Numbered from the stretch's first letter, positions 12,647 to 26,585 are shown. The stretch: DNA of 64,000 nt from Sinohyriopsis cumingii (GCA_028554795.2 CM068841.1:27087721-27151720), one strand, 5' to 3'. Numbers and translations: made by a program. The notes: a model not told the origin generated them from the letters alone.

Positions 12647-12900
12647 TTGTTGTTGTTGTTGTTCTGGGGTTTAACGCCATTTTCAGCACAAGATAGGCCA
12701 TATATGGCGGCCAGTATAACTGGTGGAGGAAGAACCCTGGAAAACCCAGGAAAGAACCACCGACCCACGAGAAGCTACTGGCAGGCTCTCCCACGTACCC
12801 ACGCTAGCCGAGCCTTGGACTCGAACATACGCAGACAGAGGTGAGATGGCAGTGATCCGGAACGGTGAGCGCTTTAGACCACTCGGCCACTCGGGGCCCC
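12647..12900 (-). mobile_element. SINE-A copy 3 with clear target-site duplication
   Basis: A minus-oriented full copy beginning with (GTT)n and ending cggccactcggggcccc. The target duplication cccatgcgttg is present at 12636-12646 and 12901-12911. The intact duplication and well-kept A and B boxes suggest a fairly recent insertion. Confidence 0.9.
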
Positions 12901-13211
12901 CCCATGCGTTGAAGAAACTGTGTTATTAACAGTAATGTAATGAAAATGAGTGACTGTTGTTCTAGACACTTTATTAAAGTTGAAAACTTAAACAATTTCT
13001 TTTTTACTGTTGTTTTGTTTCAGGATTTTATCAGTTTATTTGAAAATTGATAGGTATATAATAAAAATATCATTATCACAGTAGTCTGATCACATCTCAC
13101 TGTGAGTATGAAAATCTGGATCATGACTCAACAGTTCATGTCTCCTAATGATACAGAGGTTTTATGATGCTGACAACTTGACAGTATCAGGCAATCAGGA
13201 TCTCATTACTG

Positions 13212-13212
<1 letters not shown>

Positions 13213-13287
<75 letters not shown>
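13213..13287. repeat. (TA)n microsatellite
   Basis: A pure TA tract of about 74 bp, followed by a gagagata-rich stretch, about 85 bp from exon 2 of the nostrin-like gene. Confidence 0.95.
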
Positions 13288-13288
<1 letters not shown>

Positions 13289-13370
13289 AGGGAGAGATAG
13301 ATAAAGTGAGAGATAGATAACAGTACTTATAAAACTAGGTTTTAAGTTTCTTTCTACCATCAACACTTAC

Positions 13371-13456
13371 CTTTCATGAATAATGAGGGCAACTTCTTTG
13401 CAGAAATCACTTCCCTGCCGGACATGCTTCTTTAGTTCCTCAAAACCTGCGTGACC
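13371..13456 (-). CDS. nostrin: Nostrin-like F-BAR protein, coding exon 2
   Basis: An 86-bp exon. On the minus strand the acceptor is tttctttgcttcag and the donor is GTAAGT. It encodes GHAGFEELKKHVRQGSDFCK and then EVALIIHE plus two bases of an Arg codon: the first long helix of an F-BAR domain. Phase 0 in (after Trp of exon 1) and phase 2 out (Arg completed by exon 3) agree exactly with the neighbouring exons. The GFEELKK and FCKE segments fit invertebrate nostrin better than PACSIN, CIP4 or FES-type F-BAR proteins. Conservation of coding sense and both splice sites in a sea of repeats makes chance very unlikely. The next upstream exon is about 32 kb away. Confidence 0.85.
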
Positions 13457-13904
13457 CTGAAGCAAAGAAAGCACTTTTAAACAACAAAAAGGATGTGCAT
13501 AATTCTGGTTAGATTACAAAATAAAGAAACACAGGTGAAATCTGTCTACAAAGAATAATCCCAGACAGGTGCCCTTTATAGAAAGGATTCTAACAATGTT
13601 TCCTGCTCTTACTACTTCATTATCACATACTATAAATCAGGTCATTTGAATGCCTTTAAATTTTATCAACATTCTGCATATAAATGGACTATTTTTAGTC
13701 AAGTAAATTTATGTAGATTGTGTGGATGCTTCAAACCACAAATTTAAAGACACAAAGAACAATAAACCCCTGTGAAAACAACTCGACCTAATCCTCAATA
13801 CATAAATTTAAGAGTCAAAGAAAATCTTAGTTTTTGAAAAATCACAAATATTTTGGTCCACAAAAAATAATTCACAATATCTGCCACACAAAAAGTTGGC
13901 AGAC

Positions 13905-14590
13905 TCATCAATAACATTACAGCAACACAGACAAGTGCTCAATAATAACATTATAATAAGACAGACAAGTGCTCATCAAAAACGTCATTGAAAAATAGAC
14001 AACTGCTCATGAATAACATCACTACAAGATACAGAAGTATTCAAACCACAAATATTTAAACCCACATAAATAAAAATGACAGAAAAGTACTCATCTATGA
14101 CATCACTGCAAGATAACTTCACTGCAAGAAAGACATATGCTCATCAATAATGTTACTGCAAAAGAGACAAGTGCTCATCTACAGCATCACTACAAGACAT
14201 AAATGCTCATCAATAATGTTCTGCAAGAGACAAGTGCTCATCTATAACATCACTACTGGTTAACATCACTGCAAGACAGACAAGTGCTCATCTATGACAT
14301 CAATGCAAAATAACATCACTGCAAGAGAGACATACACATGTATGCTCATCAATAATGTTACTGCAAAAGACAAGTGTTCATCTGTGACATCACTACAAGA
14401 TAACATCACTGCAAGAGAGACAAGTGCTCATCAATAATATTTTGCAAGACAGACAAGTGCTCATCTATAGCATCACTACAAGATAACATCACTGCATGAC
14501 AGATAAGTGCTCATCAATAATGTTCTGCAAGAGAGACAAGTGCTCATCTATAACATCACTAAATGAGAGACAAGTGATCATCAACAATAT
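13905..14590. repeat. Irregular tandem repeat (gacaagtgctcatc family)
   Basis: About 15-20 diverged units containing gacaagtgctcatc, alternating with caataatgtt or tataacatcactacaaga and taacatcactgcaagaga. The unit alternates between about 35 and 70 bp, so it looks like a higher-order array that has partly decayed. Confidence 0.85.
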
Positions 14591-16714
14591 ATACTGTATT
14601 TGTCATCAAAAAATTCTGGCTTTGGTGTAGAATACTCAAAACTCAATTTACATATTGCATTTTATTTACAGTGTACACAATATAGGTCACACTCAGATTA
14701 TATTTCAGTTAAAAAATTAGCATATTGAATATATATTTAAAAAAATTATATGAACATACAAAATCAAAACCCATATAAATACTGTATCCCATTCCATCTT
14801 AACTGTCCAAGAGATCTTATGTCGTGCTAAAAAGAGCTGCAAACTTTTTCATAAACTTTTTTAGATTTGTAAAAACAAAAAAAATGACATTTTCCTTGGT
14901 ACTTAAATTCATGATTGGGTAAAAGTTTCAACTACTATACCACCAAATAAGATTCATTGTTCAATGTATCTCTAAATTTAATGTTTGTTTCAAGTACAAT
15001 AACCATGAAATTGGTATGCCACTAAAAATAATGACTTTACAGGAAATCACAGTAACCAATTATCAGCAAGTTAGTGGTGAATGGTGCATTACTTTTGCAA
15101 AAAACCACTAACATAAAAAAATATGGTGTCTCTTACAGAAAGTTTTATGATTATGTTAGAGGATTACATTTTTTACCAGGACAAATAACATTCATTCATG
15201 TTAAAACTCTCAGAATATATCCTACCATATACATGTCAATCAAACTGCATGCCAAACTATCCTAATCCAGTCTGAAAATTATAATATTTGGTTAAAAAAC
15301 CTAAGAAGAAAAATAAATCTGGAAAGATCTGCTGATGTGGTGAGACTATCTGCTTTTATCTCATACTGCCCCTATGCAAACAGTGTTGACTTTGATTTAC
15401 CAACCCGTTATGTGAGGTAAATCATGGTTATTCATATAGGGATATGCTCTATTATAATCTACTTGCAATATATATTGCAATATATATTGGTACAGTTATT
15501 TTTGGGTGGTACATGTTTTTTTGTGATGGTATACACAGGTAAATACATTAGATACAAATACAGTATATGAATTTGTGCAACATGTATACTACATGGCAAT
15601 ATCTCAGATATATACATTTTGTGTCCTGGTTCATAAATAAATAAAATCTGAAGGACTTGGCAGTAAAATGCAGGCTATGTAATAACTAAAACAGCATCGT
15701 ATATTTATCTGCATCATCATCAAAATCCATCTTACAAAATATGTTGGCAATTAAAATAACTCAAATGGCACAATCTTTAAAGTAAAACTTTATATTTATT
15801 TCTATCAAAAATTAAATCCATCTAGATATATCAGCTTAATGGATTATCAATGGTTGAGCAGGTGAGTAATCTGCCTAAACATACATATACTTTATTTAAA
15901 TACCTAAAATGTAAACATTTTTCCACCCAAAACCTATTGCTTTCTGACATAGGATAATGTTTGGGAATCCAAAACCTACTGCTTTTTGATCCAGAATAAG
16001 GCTGGGAATCCAAATACTAGTTAAGCTGTATTCTGCGAATACAAAATTATCTAAGATCTGACTACATTTTATTATGAAGTGTAAATCACATGTATGATTT
16101 GATCTCAATATATGTACTGTTCCATGCTTATCTGTATGGATAGCTAAAAATGGCTACAACAACTCAACTTATTTTCCAAAACCATTGATAATACAACTAC
16201 AAATGCATTACTGTATTACCTTTGCAAGAACTTCTAGTGGATAAGGAAGGAACAAGGGTGATATCCATGTTTGCAAAGAATCAGGAATGATTGTGTAAAC
16301 TGTGCTAAAGCGATGACCTTTCTGCCTTTCCTGACAGGTTTTACACTTCTGACACAACTGATGAGCCATGAAAATGAGGCTAATGTCATGAAAAGGATTA
16401 GATGTATATTATGGTATAGCAGTCAAATGTTAAATTCTTAGCTCTCCCATGTCTATGGAATGAAATCTTCCAGAATGCCCTGAGCATATGTCTGTACACA
16501 TTAGTGTCTTCAATTTGAAGCCAATCCTGATGTCATCATAATGGTATCCATGCTGTCCTGACACACTACCAAATAATGAATATAAATTCCATTCTCAAAG
16601 TATTGGGCTCCGATCAGTTTTGAACTTGGAATTACTTTTATAGTGTGCACTATCCTATTACCAAATTCCAATCAAATTAATATATTTCCTTATTTCAAAG
16701 CAGATCTCACTGAA

Positions 16715-16855
16715 GACTGAAGCACTGAAGAGGTTGAAGATTATAGCACTGAAGAGGCTGAAGATTAAAACACTGAAGACGCTGAAGACTGAAGCACTGA
16801 AGAGGTTGAAGATTGTAGCACTGAAGAGATTGAAGATTGTAGCACTGAAGATATA
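16715..16855. repeat. 24-bp tandem repeat, about six copies
   Basis: The unit resembles agcactgaagaggttgaaga ttgt. The minus reading frame across it (16658-17020) contains the periodic peptide FSATIFNL only because 24 is a multiple of three. I do not call a gene. Confidence 0.8.
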
Positions 16856-19384
16856 CTTGTCTGTCTTGTTAATTCTACAAACAAAACTGCAATAATCATT
16901 TATTATTATTAACAGGCTACAACCTTTTAAAGATTGAAGAGAAAATGTCACAAACTTGAATGCAGGCCAATATTTATTTCCACCACTTATTATCCAGAAA
17001 TGTATTACCTCTTCAAACAACGTAATTAAAACTTACATAATCTATACACCATAACTGTATAAGAAACTGAACAGTCCTGACAACTATATAAGAAAGTGAA
17101 CATTCCATGGAACCTGATTCAACATTATTAATACAGATAAGACCCCCTGTGATCAGAATGGAACCTGATTAACTTAGCAGAGATACCATGAAGTATTATT
17201 CCATAGTAGTTAATAAACATCCCAAAAATCTGTATCCAAAAGATATCAAGAACATCCGCCATGACCACACAACAAGCTAATGTTAATCAGAGCCAAACTG
17301 GGCTTATCTGAAATCTAAGGATACAAAGAAGCAGGTATATTATGAAAATGATTATTTTAAAGTTGTCATCGGCTAAAGACACTTAGAAGTATGATATTAC
17401 ACAAATTGCTGACTTTATCTTTCATATGGCATATGTTTGTATTTGAGAGTGGTTTCATTTCAGTAATGGTCACAACAATAGATTTGTCTGTACTAACAAA
17501 AACATATGGGTCACTGCTAAATCTGGTGTCTGTTAGAATATGCGTTCTGTGCCTAAAATCTGCTGTTTTGATGATCTTATAAGCTGGAATAGTAGAAACT
17601 TCCACATTTCCTCATTGCATCCTCTTAAAACGAATTACTTTAACTGCTTCATCAGAAAATTCTGCACAACTGCTTGAAACTTAATGAAGCTTACAGGTAT
17701 TGGAAAAACTACTTAATTAAAAGCTTATCACTTTAAGTGGGTAAGATATATGTATAGTGTCACACACTAACCACAAAAGAATTTAAAAGATATACATCTG
17801 GAGTCATCAATTAAGCTAAAAATATCTTTATAATAAACCACAAAGCATTACTACAAATAATGAAGCTACTTAACTCTCCAATTAAACCGGATTTGGGCCA
17901 TGTTTTTTTTTCTCCACATGTATACATTCATACATACATTTCGATTTCCAGTCAAATGCAGTATCCAAAACAATCTTGTCAGCTGGTAGACATCAATATG
18001 AATCTTAAGGCATCATCAATCTTCATCAAATATTAACATATGCATCAATCCACTGCTGAATATATTTATCATGCTTTCTACATTGGAAAATGAAGTCAGA
18101 TCTTTTATACATCCCAAATTGTGTGCAAGTAAACAAGTCCATGATCTTTAGATGAGTTGCTGAATCTGAAACCACCTGACACCATACACCAACATGAAGT
18201 CAGCAGCCATAGCAAAGAAACTTGCAGTCAGGCCCTCAACTTCTTTCCTCCACTCTGTATGTAAACAGAGCACTGCAGAAACTCGGCTAAACTGATATGG
18301 CAGTTAAACATGCACAGGCAACTGAATACAGCATAAACTCAATAGTACAAACTAGATTTTTACAAATAAATAATTGCAAGTACATTTCAGCAAAAATATT
18401 TAAACAGGGGAGAAAGGGATGTAACCCAGAACTTTAACAATGAAATTTTTTTATTTTCACATTTATGTTGCTAAATGTATTGCAATATGGTAGCATTTTA
18501 GAGTGGAAACTTAATCAGGATATACCCGGTAAGATGAAAACCATATCCACTTAGGACCAACTAGACATCATAAGAGGTGTTCTATATGACCAGATATCAG
18601 CAGCAATAAGAGTTTCCAGATGACTATTTCGGTGGCCATATTGGAGGTAAGATTGGCAACATTTTTATGACCAACTAAGAATAACAAGTTTTTCACTAAA
18701 AAAACCTCATGCTGACCCTAATTGAGCATTTGTTAGCCCCAAGGTTCCACAATGATTCATTCAATAGAACATAACCTGCCACATATTTTCAGTTTGAACA
18801 AATTCTCCCATGAAGCAAAATAGCTGTAAAGTTTATATTCACTGCAACAAAAAGCAGAAGTCATATTTGTGATTGTAAAATTTCTGATGAATGTCTACGT
18901 ATTACTCCTGACACATTCAACATAACATCACAAGCTGTCACATTTTGCGGTTCTAGAATAAATTCTGCTGTGAAGTTTATATGCATACAACAAAAAGCAG
19001 TTCTCCAAGACATAAGAACAGAGATATTTCTGAATAACTATAGATCTAAATCAATTCTATCATCACTTTAAAGATATCAGACAGACATGTTATGGATACA
19101 TGTTATAATTTTATTTATGACATTTGGGTTTATGATATTTATATTTTAATTCTTTAAATCAGTGGTTAGTTTGTGTTAAGGAAAACAATACATGTACAAT
19201 GCATACAAAATTATGTTCATAAATCAAGACTGATTACTAAGGTCAAGTCAACAACTATTTTGGTCAAGTACACCACACATTAGTTTGAATGGAGGTCACA
19301 AAATCATCACATTATACAGAAGTGAATTTGTCCTGTATAGATATCATACACGCCCTAACCATTCATTGGTTCAATAATTTGATG

Positions 19385-19692
19385 TGATGTGATTTGGATT
19401 TTTAATGCAACTTTAACAATTTTTCAGTTATATCGCTATGATGTCTGCAATGTGGCAATTTATAGTGATGTTAGTACTGGGGCATCATGCCACATGATGT
19501 TCCACCCAGTCATATTATCCTGACACCAGGTCGACCAGTCCTAACACTAATCTCTTAATGCTGAGTGCCAAGCGAAGCAGCTGTTAATACCATTTTTGTA
19601 AGTCTTTGGTATGACTCGGCCAGGGATCAAAGCCATGACCTACTGCATCCGAGGCAGGCACTCTAACCACTAGGCAGCCGGAGTGGTCCAAT
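19385..19692 (-). mobile_element. SINE-B copy 2
   Basis: Full-length minus-oriented copy. The left body starts gtgatttggatttttaatgc, the central part has ccacccagtcatattatcct, and the head complement at the right is ctaaccactaggcagccgga. Confidence 0.85.
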
Positions 19693-19989
19693 AATTTGAA
19701 AAGGTTAGAACATGCCTATTAAGTTATTTCACAATCTAATGATTTAAATGTTTGAGAATCTTTTATGTTCTTCAAGTTTGGTTGATTTGGTGCACACATA
19801 GAGACTATATATAAGAACCATATCCGGATTCTACAGTTATATGCCTGTTTTGTAAGAGAGAGAGAGAGGAAATCATGATTTATTTATGACTTGTTTCTTT
19901 AGATTAGCAGAATGGAAAAAGATTTATTCTAAAACAAAAAGTACCTTGAGGATTATGTGAAACTATTTAAGGACTTGAACATTTAAATA

Positions 19990-20300
19990 ATTCTGCTAAC
20001 TATGCAAAACTTTCACAGATTTTAGTGATATTCTATTTTCATGGAATTTACTTTGAAGTAAAATCTTTTGGATTATTAGAACCATGATTCTTCAGTGGTG
20101 CAAGCATAACACATAAGAACATTAGAACCTTCATTCAGAATACCTTTGAATAGTTTCTGGATTAATGTCAAACTGATAGCACAATTTAGGATTATATTCT
20201 AAAAATTCATACACTGCAAGTTATTTTTAATTCTTCCACTTTGTTTGATTTTATATTTTATGGAAATAAATTTACATTTTGGAAAACTGAATGCTTGTTG
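19990..20300 (+). repeat. Fragment of dispersed repeat family X (3' end)
   Basis: The segment ends with ggaaataaatttacattttg, then gaaaactgaatgcttg, like the ends at 35.3, 37.05 and 49.36 kb and the complement at 38.15 kb. Short and diverged; assignment by eye. Confidence 0.4.
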
Positions 20301-20664
20301 GGTTTTGCTTTGTCTTGTTGCTTAATTAAACACCAATACCAACACATGTTTATAATGAATTTGGAAACTACCTGAACTCTTTTAATTTACTACATTCTCA
20401 TTAATCAGGATTTAGTGAAGACATTCACACCAGATTACAATAACAAGTATGGTATATGACAGGTTAATAGCAATAGATCAAAGTAACCTGGTAGGTACAG
20501 TGCTTCTTGCTCTACAAAAACTTTGTTAATAACAACATCCCTGTTGGAAAATCTCAGCATAATTAAGTTAACCATGAAAGTTTAACTGGGTTTCAAACCT
20601 ATCTTCTTGGTAGATGACAAATTTCATTTTTAAATAAACATTTTCAGATAAGAAACTGATAAAG

Positions 20665-21480
20665 TAAGATGTTCCACAAGGATTAGTTCTTAGACCATTA
20701 CTCTTTTTGCTGCACATCAATAATTTACCCATATTGCATCGAGCCATCCACCATCACCATAGGCAGTGAAACAAGAAGAAAAGGCGACAATATATTGTGC
20801 CGGAAAATGCAAGTTGATAAGGTCATTAAAAAAAGTAAACTCACTGCTTTATCTATTGCACAAATTAAAATTTCCTTCAGGGACTGAGGAAGATATTCTA
20901 CAATGCCTATATCATGCCACAGCAAGAATAGTGTTGTTCTGTCTGGAGTAACAGTGAGACTGAAAATCAAGAAAAATCGCTGAAATTTCAAAACAGAGCA
21001 GTTAGGGTTATTCTTGGTACTGATTTAGATACACCATCAACAAATATTTTCAAAACCTATAAATGGCTTCCATTTCATCAGAGAACTCATCTTCAAAAGG
21101 GTTTACTAGTCTATAAATCTTTGCATAGGTTGGCTCCTGATTATCTTAAATGTAACTTTAAATTTGTTCAAAATGTACATATGTATGAGCTAAGAAATAT
21201 CTCAAACAACAATTTATATTTACCTAAACCAAATTCAGAGTTTTATAAAATAAGCTTTCTGGAGCCAAACAATGGAATTCCATACCAACCTATATAACAT
21301 CAGCTGACTCATGCCAAGTTTTAAAAAGCTTCTTAGCCAACATCTACTGGAACAATCACTGGAATGATTTTGATTTAATTCAGTACTACTGCTCTAAAAA
21401 CAATGCTATTTCATGTACTCACTTACATAGGTTCACTACTAATCCTTACATATAAATCCCATAAGTACTCACCTTTAAAG
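20665..21480 (+). mobile_element. Decayed LINE: RT fragment and C-terminal tail
   Basis: The plus strand reads VPQGLVLRPLLFLLHI (RT motif block before YADD). After a deletion and frame changes it reads QNRAVRVILGTDLDTPSTN, KWLPFHQRTHLQKGLLVYK and SLHRLAPDYLKCNF, the usual C-terminal region of jockey/CR1-like LINEs. YADD itself is lost in the deletion. Several frameshifts. It is not the same copy as the LINE at 0.9-4.3 kb. Confidence 0.75.
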
Positions 21481-24400
21481 CCTTAAGCATCATTTATTGC
21501 AGCAGTAAATCAATTATCTAGTTTTTAACAGCATTTGTTGTCTAAAGACACCTCATCTTTTAAAAATTATACATCATATATATTGTAACAATGAATTTTG
21601 CAGATGTCATTGTGACATAAAGCAAGATTAAATGTATGTGATTTTGCACCAGGCTAAATCTGTTGCATATTTAAAGGTCACTGGCTGCCTATATTGTACA
21701 AACGTGTGATATTATTATAGTTATAAACAAAACGCATTGGTTATGTATGCACACCATAAAAAAATGTTTAATTAGACTTAAAACTCCGCTTTTTTAAATG
21801 AAATAATTATTCGGCAATCTCCGTAAATCTGTAGTTTCTGCGTGCCAAAACTGGATATGATGTACATTTATCCCTTCTATTCAACCTAGCCATTCAAGTG
21901 TTTAATTTCCCCATGTAAATGTCTATGTGATATATGGAATCGGGTCACAATTAGTACTTCCAGTTCTGTACCCATGAATGTAGTTCTAGTCTACTTTTAG
22001 AACATTTTTTCCTCTCTCATTTTGGTGGTGATAGAAAAGTTTTATTTATGCTTTTTGGTAGGGATTTAAAGGTAATCGTTTATTCTTGAGAATATGAGCT
22101 CAGGGTGTTGTTGTCCATGTGTATTTCGGCAACAGTGCACAGTGAGTAATAAGGCCTTGGTGATGATCTAAAAGTGAAATCTTTGTTCTGTTTACATGCT
22201 GCTCTGTTGACAGTCCAGCATCTCAAAAAAGAGCAGGTCAACCTTTGACAAGAACTTCACCATGAAGTCACATTTGAAGGTATATTAGATTAACATATGA
22301 TTTGAACTGATTGTCACTCAGTACTGAGAAACAAATGTAGAGAACATATAGTAAAAGTAATTGTGTTCTATGGCCATATCGTACGATCATGATTTTGTAC
22401 AGCAAATCTGGTGCACTATGTTGCATACAGATGTAACCAAAAGAGTGATGATGGAAAAAAGGGTTCTATCTTTTTGCGAAATACCATGTTTACCATAAAA
22501 AAAGAGGATTTAATCTGTGGAATCGAATAGGGGAGGAATGTGAAAATTGTTATCATTTATGTTGGATTATAGTGAGTTTGGCCCAAAGACAACTTGGTTC
22601 AACTCGAAACACAATTCATCCAAACTTAACAATAGTTTGTACGTGCTTTTTCTTCAACAAACAAGTAGATGCTATGTAAGATAGGTTTTAGGAGAAAAAA
22701 AATTTAAACAAACTATTTTGATATTCTTTGAAAGAAAATAATCATATTTTGTAACATACATATTTAGGAGAGAAAACACAAACTGACATATCTTGCTCGT
22801 TCTAATTAAAATATGTATATACATTGTATATGCTAAAAAATATTGCATCTGCACAACGACATTCTCAATTTAGGTCATTTGGTCAAATTATCAATAATCA
22901 TTTATAAAACAATAATACTTAACAGATAACATTCTGCATAATACGTACACATTTTGCTAAGGATAGCGTACATGAGATATTATAACAAATATACTTAATT
23001 TTAGGCTTCACGATGTAACACTGCTGCATACAATACACACTCAATTACACATGAGAGAGAGAGAGAGAGAATAATGTTGAGCATTTTGTCAGTATTTAGT
23101 TGCTGCATTCAAGTTGTCTTAGTGTGTGCATGCATAAATTGAAAGCTTGTCATTACTAGTAAATATCATCAATCATATTTGCTCCATTATTCCGTACAAA
23201 TTAGAAAGGAAATAATCATGTGTTGAATTTGTGCCCCCCCCACACACACACACATGGTACAAAAGAAATTGATAAACATACACTTGTTTAAAAATAAAAT
23301 GAAAGAAATTAACATTGCATATAATCCTTCTTTTTTCATCATGCAAAAATTATTTTTAAAAAATATATATCCATGAACTCCATGTATGTAGCGGATGCCG
23401 GCTTGCATATGCATCCTTAGTGTAGTGTGTATCGCTTATGTCAAATAATAAAATTGCAAATGAGACAAAAATATCACCCAATTGCTTGAAGGCACCTGCC
23501 ATTTACGCATGATACAATACTTGTTGCAAACTGACCTAGATTCCAGACTGTACTGTATCCAGGTTAACTATTAGACGGTATCTCTCAAATAAAAAATCAT
23601 TATTTTAAAATACATTCACTGTGAGTGCAAATGATAATCTTTTTGTTAGCATGGGTTACAAATGTATCATTAAAGCAAGTTATTGTTGTGTATACTATTT
23701 ACCCTGCAAACATCAATTATGATCACATATGGCAAACAAATAGAAGCCCAGGTGATAAACACAACTGGCAGGGAGCAATAAACTCATTGTTTAAACTTAC
23801 CAACAGGATATCAAATACATAGGTTATTTTATTACAAACCAAACCAACACCAGAAACTGACTTTGGTATCTTTTTAGTGTGCCGAATTTTTCTTATAAAG
23901 TTGGCCAACAAAAGGAAGTAAAGTTTGGTTCCTTTACATTCTTTAAGTGTGCCCATTTCTTTTCTTTTACATAAAGTCTGCTGATACAGGGAAGCCAGCA
24001 TTGATTCTTTTTACCTGTATTAACGTGAAGTTTCAAAATAAACTGAAGCAATGGAACAGTTTTGAAAGTGTGTCCAGCACGCATACTGATATAAGGCTGA
24101 ACAGTAAATTAGTTTTCATTAGTTTCACAGTTTATAGTGTTTTAATTTTCGACAACAAGAAGCATGCACTTCATCTTGTAGGGATAAATGTACGCAATTT
24201 CCAGTTGGCATCCTCTATAGGTGGGAAATCATAACTAAGGGGAAGTAACTGCATTGTATACTTCTATTTCGAGTAATGAAATTATTATTTCTTCTTTACA
24301 CTTGATAATTTCTTTGTTCTTTTTGTGTAAGTACAGCTACTTTTAATCATGTAATGCAAATATGATGTAAAAAGAAAAATGTCTGAGTATGGCAGGTGAC

Positions 24401-25302
24401 CTTTAAGGATGCTAGAACATGAGTAAATCTGAATAAGGCTTGATTTATTATTAATGAGGTTCCATCTGACAACTATGTCAATCAAAATTGACAGGAGTGA
24501 AGAATGGGTTTTGTTTATTGAATGGTCATGGACTGAAGCAGCATTTGTATTTTTTAAAATATTTATCCTAAGTTGAAACTTTGCAGAGATCCATATAAGG
24601 AGGTCAGTGGGAAATGTATAATTTTCCAAACCCTGGTGGTGCATGTGTTAATAATGGCAGTTAGATAACCAGATATCTGACTGGGTAGTTAATAGTTTGG
24701 GGAGTGTTTCCCAGGAAAAGTCTCATGTTTTAAGACTGTCTTACACAGACAGTCCAGTCTTTACATGAGGTGAAAAGTCTTGACTCTGGGGGAGGGCAAG
24801 ACCCTTGTAAAGATTATCCAAGGGACATGTAGTTGAGAGTCTATGAGAGACAAATAACCAGTGGTGTAAGGACATGTTCTGCTAGAGGGAAAAAGACAGC
24901 AAATCTCAAAGCAAAAAGGTACTGGGTCTTAATTTCATAAAAAAGTTTTCTTTGATATGAGTCTTAAGATAAGGTCTTGAATTCATTTGTCTTAATTGAT
25001 ATGTGAATCATGTATGACAAGAAAAAATCATTTTCAGGTTTGTAGGATGTTTTCTGCCAAGTAATTGTTAGCTAGCATTAGTGGAGTTTAAGCTAAAAAG
25101 TGAAATTTGTTTGATCTATTGTTAACTAAGATGAATTCTTTCAACAGATTGTATTAACATTTTAGCAGCAATTGTGGGGATATACGGTTATTTATTTATC
25201 AGCCGCATGTGTGCATGTGGTCCAACATTTAATTTAAGATAGTGATTAATAGTTCACAATGCAGGGGCTTAATTATCATTAAGTAAGTGTAGACTATACT
25301 AT

Positions 25303-25342
25303 GGCAACTAAAATGGCGTTAAACCCCACAACAACAACAACT
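25303..25342 (+). mobile_element. SINE-A 3' tail fragment
   Basis: About 35 bp, aaatggcgttaaaccccaca with (AAC)n, matches the SINE-A tail only. It may be a severely 5'-truncated copy or remnant. Confidence 0.5.
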
Positions 25343-25483
25343 ATGGTAACTAGTTCTACTGGAAAAATACATAAACTTTTCTATACTATGTTAATTGTCT
25401 ACGTAAAGAGAGAGAGAGGCTCTGAGTGTATGTAGACAAATATGGCACTGTTGTATTGGATGCATGTTTATGACCTGAATTCA

Positions 25484-25724
25484 TGTTGTTGTTGTGGGGT
25501 TTAATGCCATTTTTCAGCACACCATAGGCTATACATGGCGGCGAGTATTAATGGTGGAGGAAGAACCTGGGAAAACCCCAGAAAGAACCACCGACCCATG
25601 AGAAACTACTGGCAAGCTTTCTCACATATCCACATTGGCTGAATCAGAGACTCGAACCGGCGCAGACAGAGGTGAGATGGCAGTGATCCGTAATGGAGAG
25701 CGCTTTAGACCACTCGGGGCCCCG
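25484..25724 (-). mobile_element. SINE-A copy 4
   Basis: A minus-oriented copy from (GTT)n to the head complement gaccactcggggcccc. A short target duplication, gacctgaa, is visible at 25472-25479 and 25724-25731. Confidence 0.85.
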
Positions 25725-26102
25725 ACCTGAAATCAATTAGCAGTGGAGTGTATGTTGAGAAATATAATACAAGCTGTTCTGAATACATGTATAAGGGACA
25801 GTGAAAAATGTTCAGCTCAGGAAGTAAGAAATGAACAAAGAATCAGACCAAATTTATTTTATTTTCTCAGGAAAATACTATACCTTTCATGACTAAATAT
25901 AAGAGTGAGTAAACTACTAGTATAAGAGACTGGATGACTGAGAGAGGCCACTAAACGTGTTGTGATACATAAGCAGGCTTGAGGGAACCCAAGAATGTGT
26001 GTGTGTGTATAATATGTTGAATTTTGAGTATGCATTGTACATTAAAATTATATTACAGTCAAGCCAGCAAGGTTTTATGTGAATGGCTACTTAGGCCTAT
26101 TC

Positions 26103-26585
26103 GACCACTCTGGTGGCCTAGTGGTTAGAGCGTCCACCTCGAATGCGGGAGATCGTGGGTTCAATCACTGGCTGAGTCATACCAAAGACTTACAAAATTG
26201 GTACAAACATCTGTGAGGCCCCGAGTGGCAGAGTGGACTAAAGCACTCTCCGTTACGAATCACTGCCATCTCACCTCTGTCTGCGTGGGTTCAAGTCTCG
26301 GATTCGGCTAATGTGGGTATGTGACAAAGCTTGCCAGTAGCTTCTCGAGGGTCGGTGGTTCTTTCCGGGGATTTCCCAGGTTCTTCCTCCACCATTAGTA
26401 CTGGCCACCATGTATAGCCTATCGTGTGCTGAAAAATGGCATTAAACCCTACAACAACAACAACAACAACAAACATCTGCCTTGCTTGGCACTCAGCATT
26501 AAGAGGTTAGTGTTAAGACTGGTCAGCTTTGTGTCAGGATAATGTGGCTGGGTTGAACATCATGCTACATGTCTGCAGTATGACC
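26103..26585 (+). mobile_element. SINE-B copy 3, split by a SINE-A insertion
   Basis: The 5' part (26103-26213) holds the tRNA-like head: tggcctagtggttagagcgt and the B-box region gggttcaatca. The 3' part resumes after the inserted SINE-A at 26471 with the body (gcattaagaggttagtgtta, gtcaggataatgtggctggg). Removing 26214-26470 plus one target copy restores SINE-B continuity. Confidence 0.85.
26214..26470 (+). mobile_element. SINE-A copy 5, nested in SINE-B
   Basis: Complete plus-oriented copy: head gaggccccgagtggcagagt, B-box gggttcaagtctcg, tail gcattaaaccctacaacaac. An 11-bp target duplication acaaacatctg lies at 26203-26213 and 26469-26479. Its position inside SINE-B dates the SINE-A burst as later, at least here. 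Confidence 0.9.

Larger units (their letters stand above)
4480..13370 (-). other. Intron 2 of the nostrin-like gene
   Basis: About 8.9 kb between exons 2 and 3. It holds SINE-A at 5.70-5.95 kb, a 45-bp tandem repeat, a LINE 5' relic at 6.28-7.41 kb, (TA)n tracts, SINE-B at 10.0 kb, a piggyBac-type MITE at 10.45 kb and SINE-A at 12.65 kb. The stretches 4600-5690, 7820-9990 and 11350-12630 are AT-rich with no gene that I can recognise. Confidence 0.75.

Noticed and set aside
13905-14590. CRISPR-like array
   Set aside because: Eukaryotic context, repeats diverged, spacers themselves repetitive.
16225-16395. Minus-strand exon candidate (MAHQLCQKCKTCQERQKG...)
   Set aside because: Open and with a weak donor, but no recognisable domain and no phase link to the F-BAR exons.
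16658-17020. 120-codon minus frame with FSATIFNL repeats
   Set aside because: Product of the 24-bp tandem repeat.
26214-26290. tRNA genes at the heads of SINE copies
   Set aside because: A and B boxes are present but the rest does not fold as a full tRNA and is followed by the SINE body and tail.
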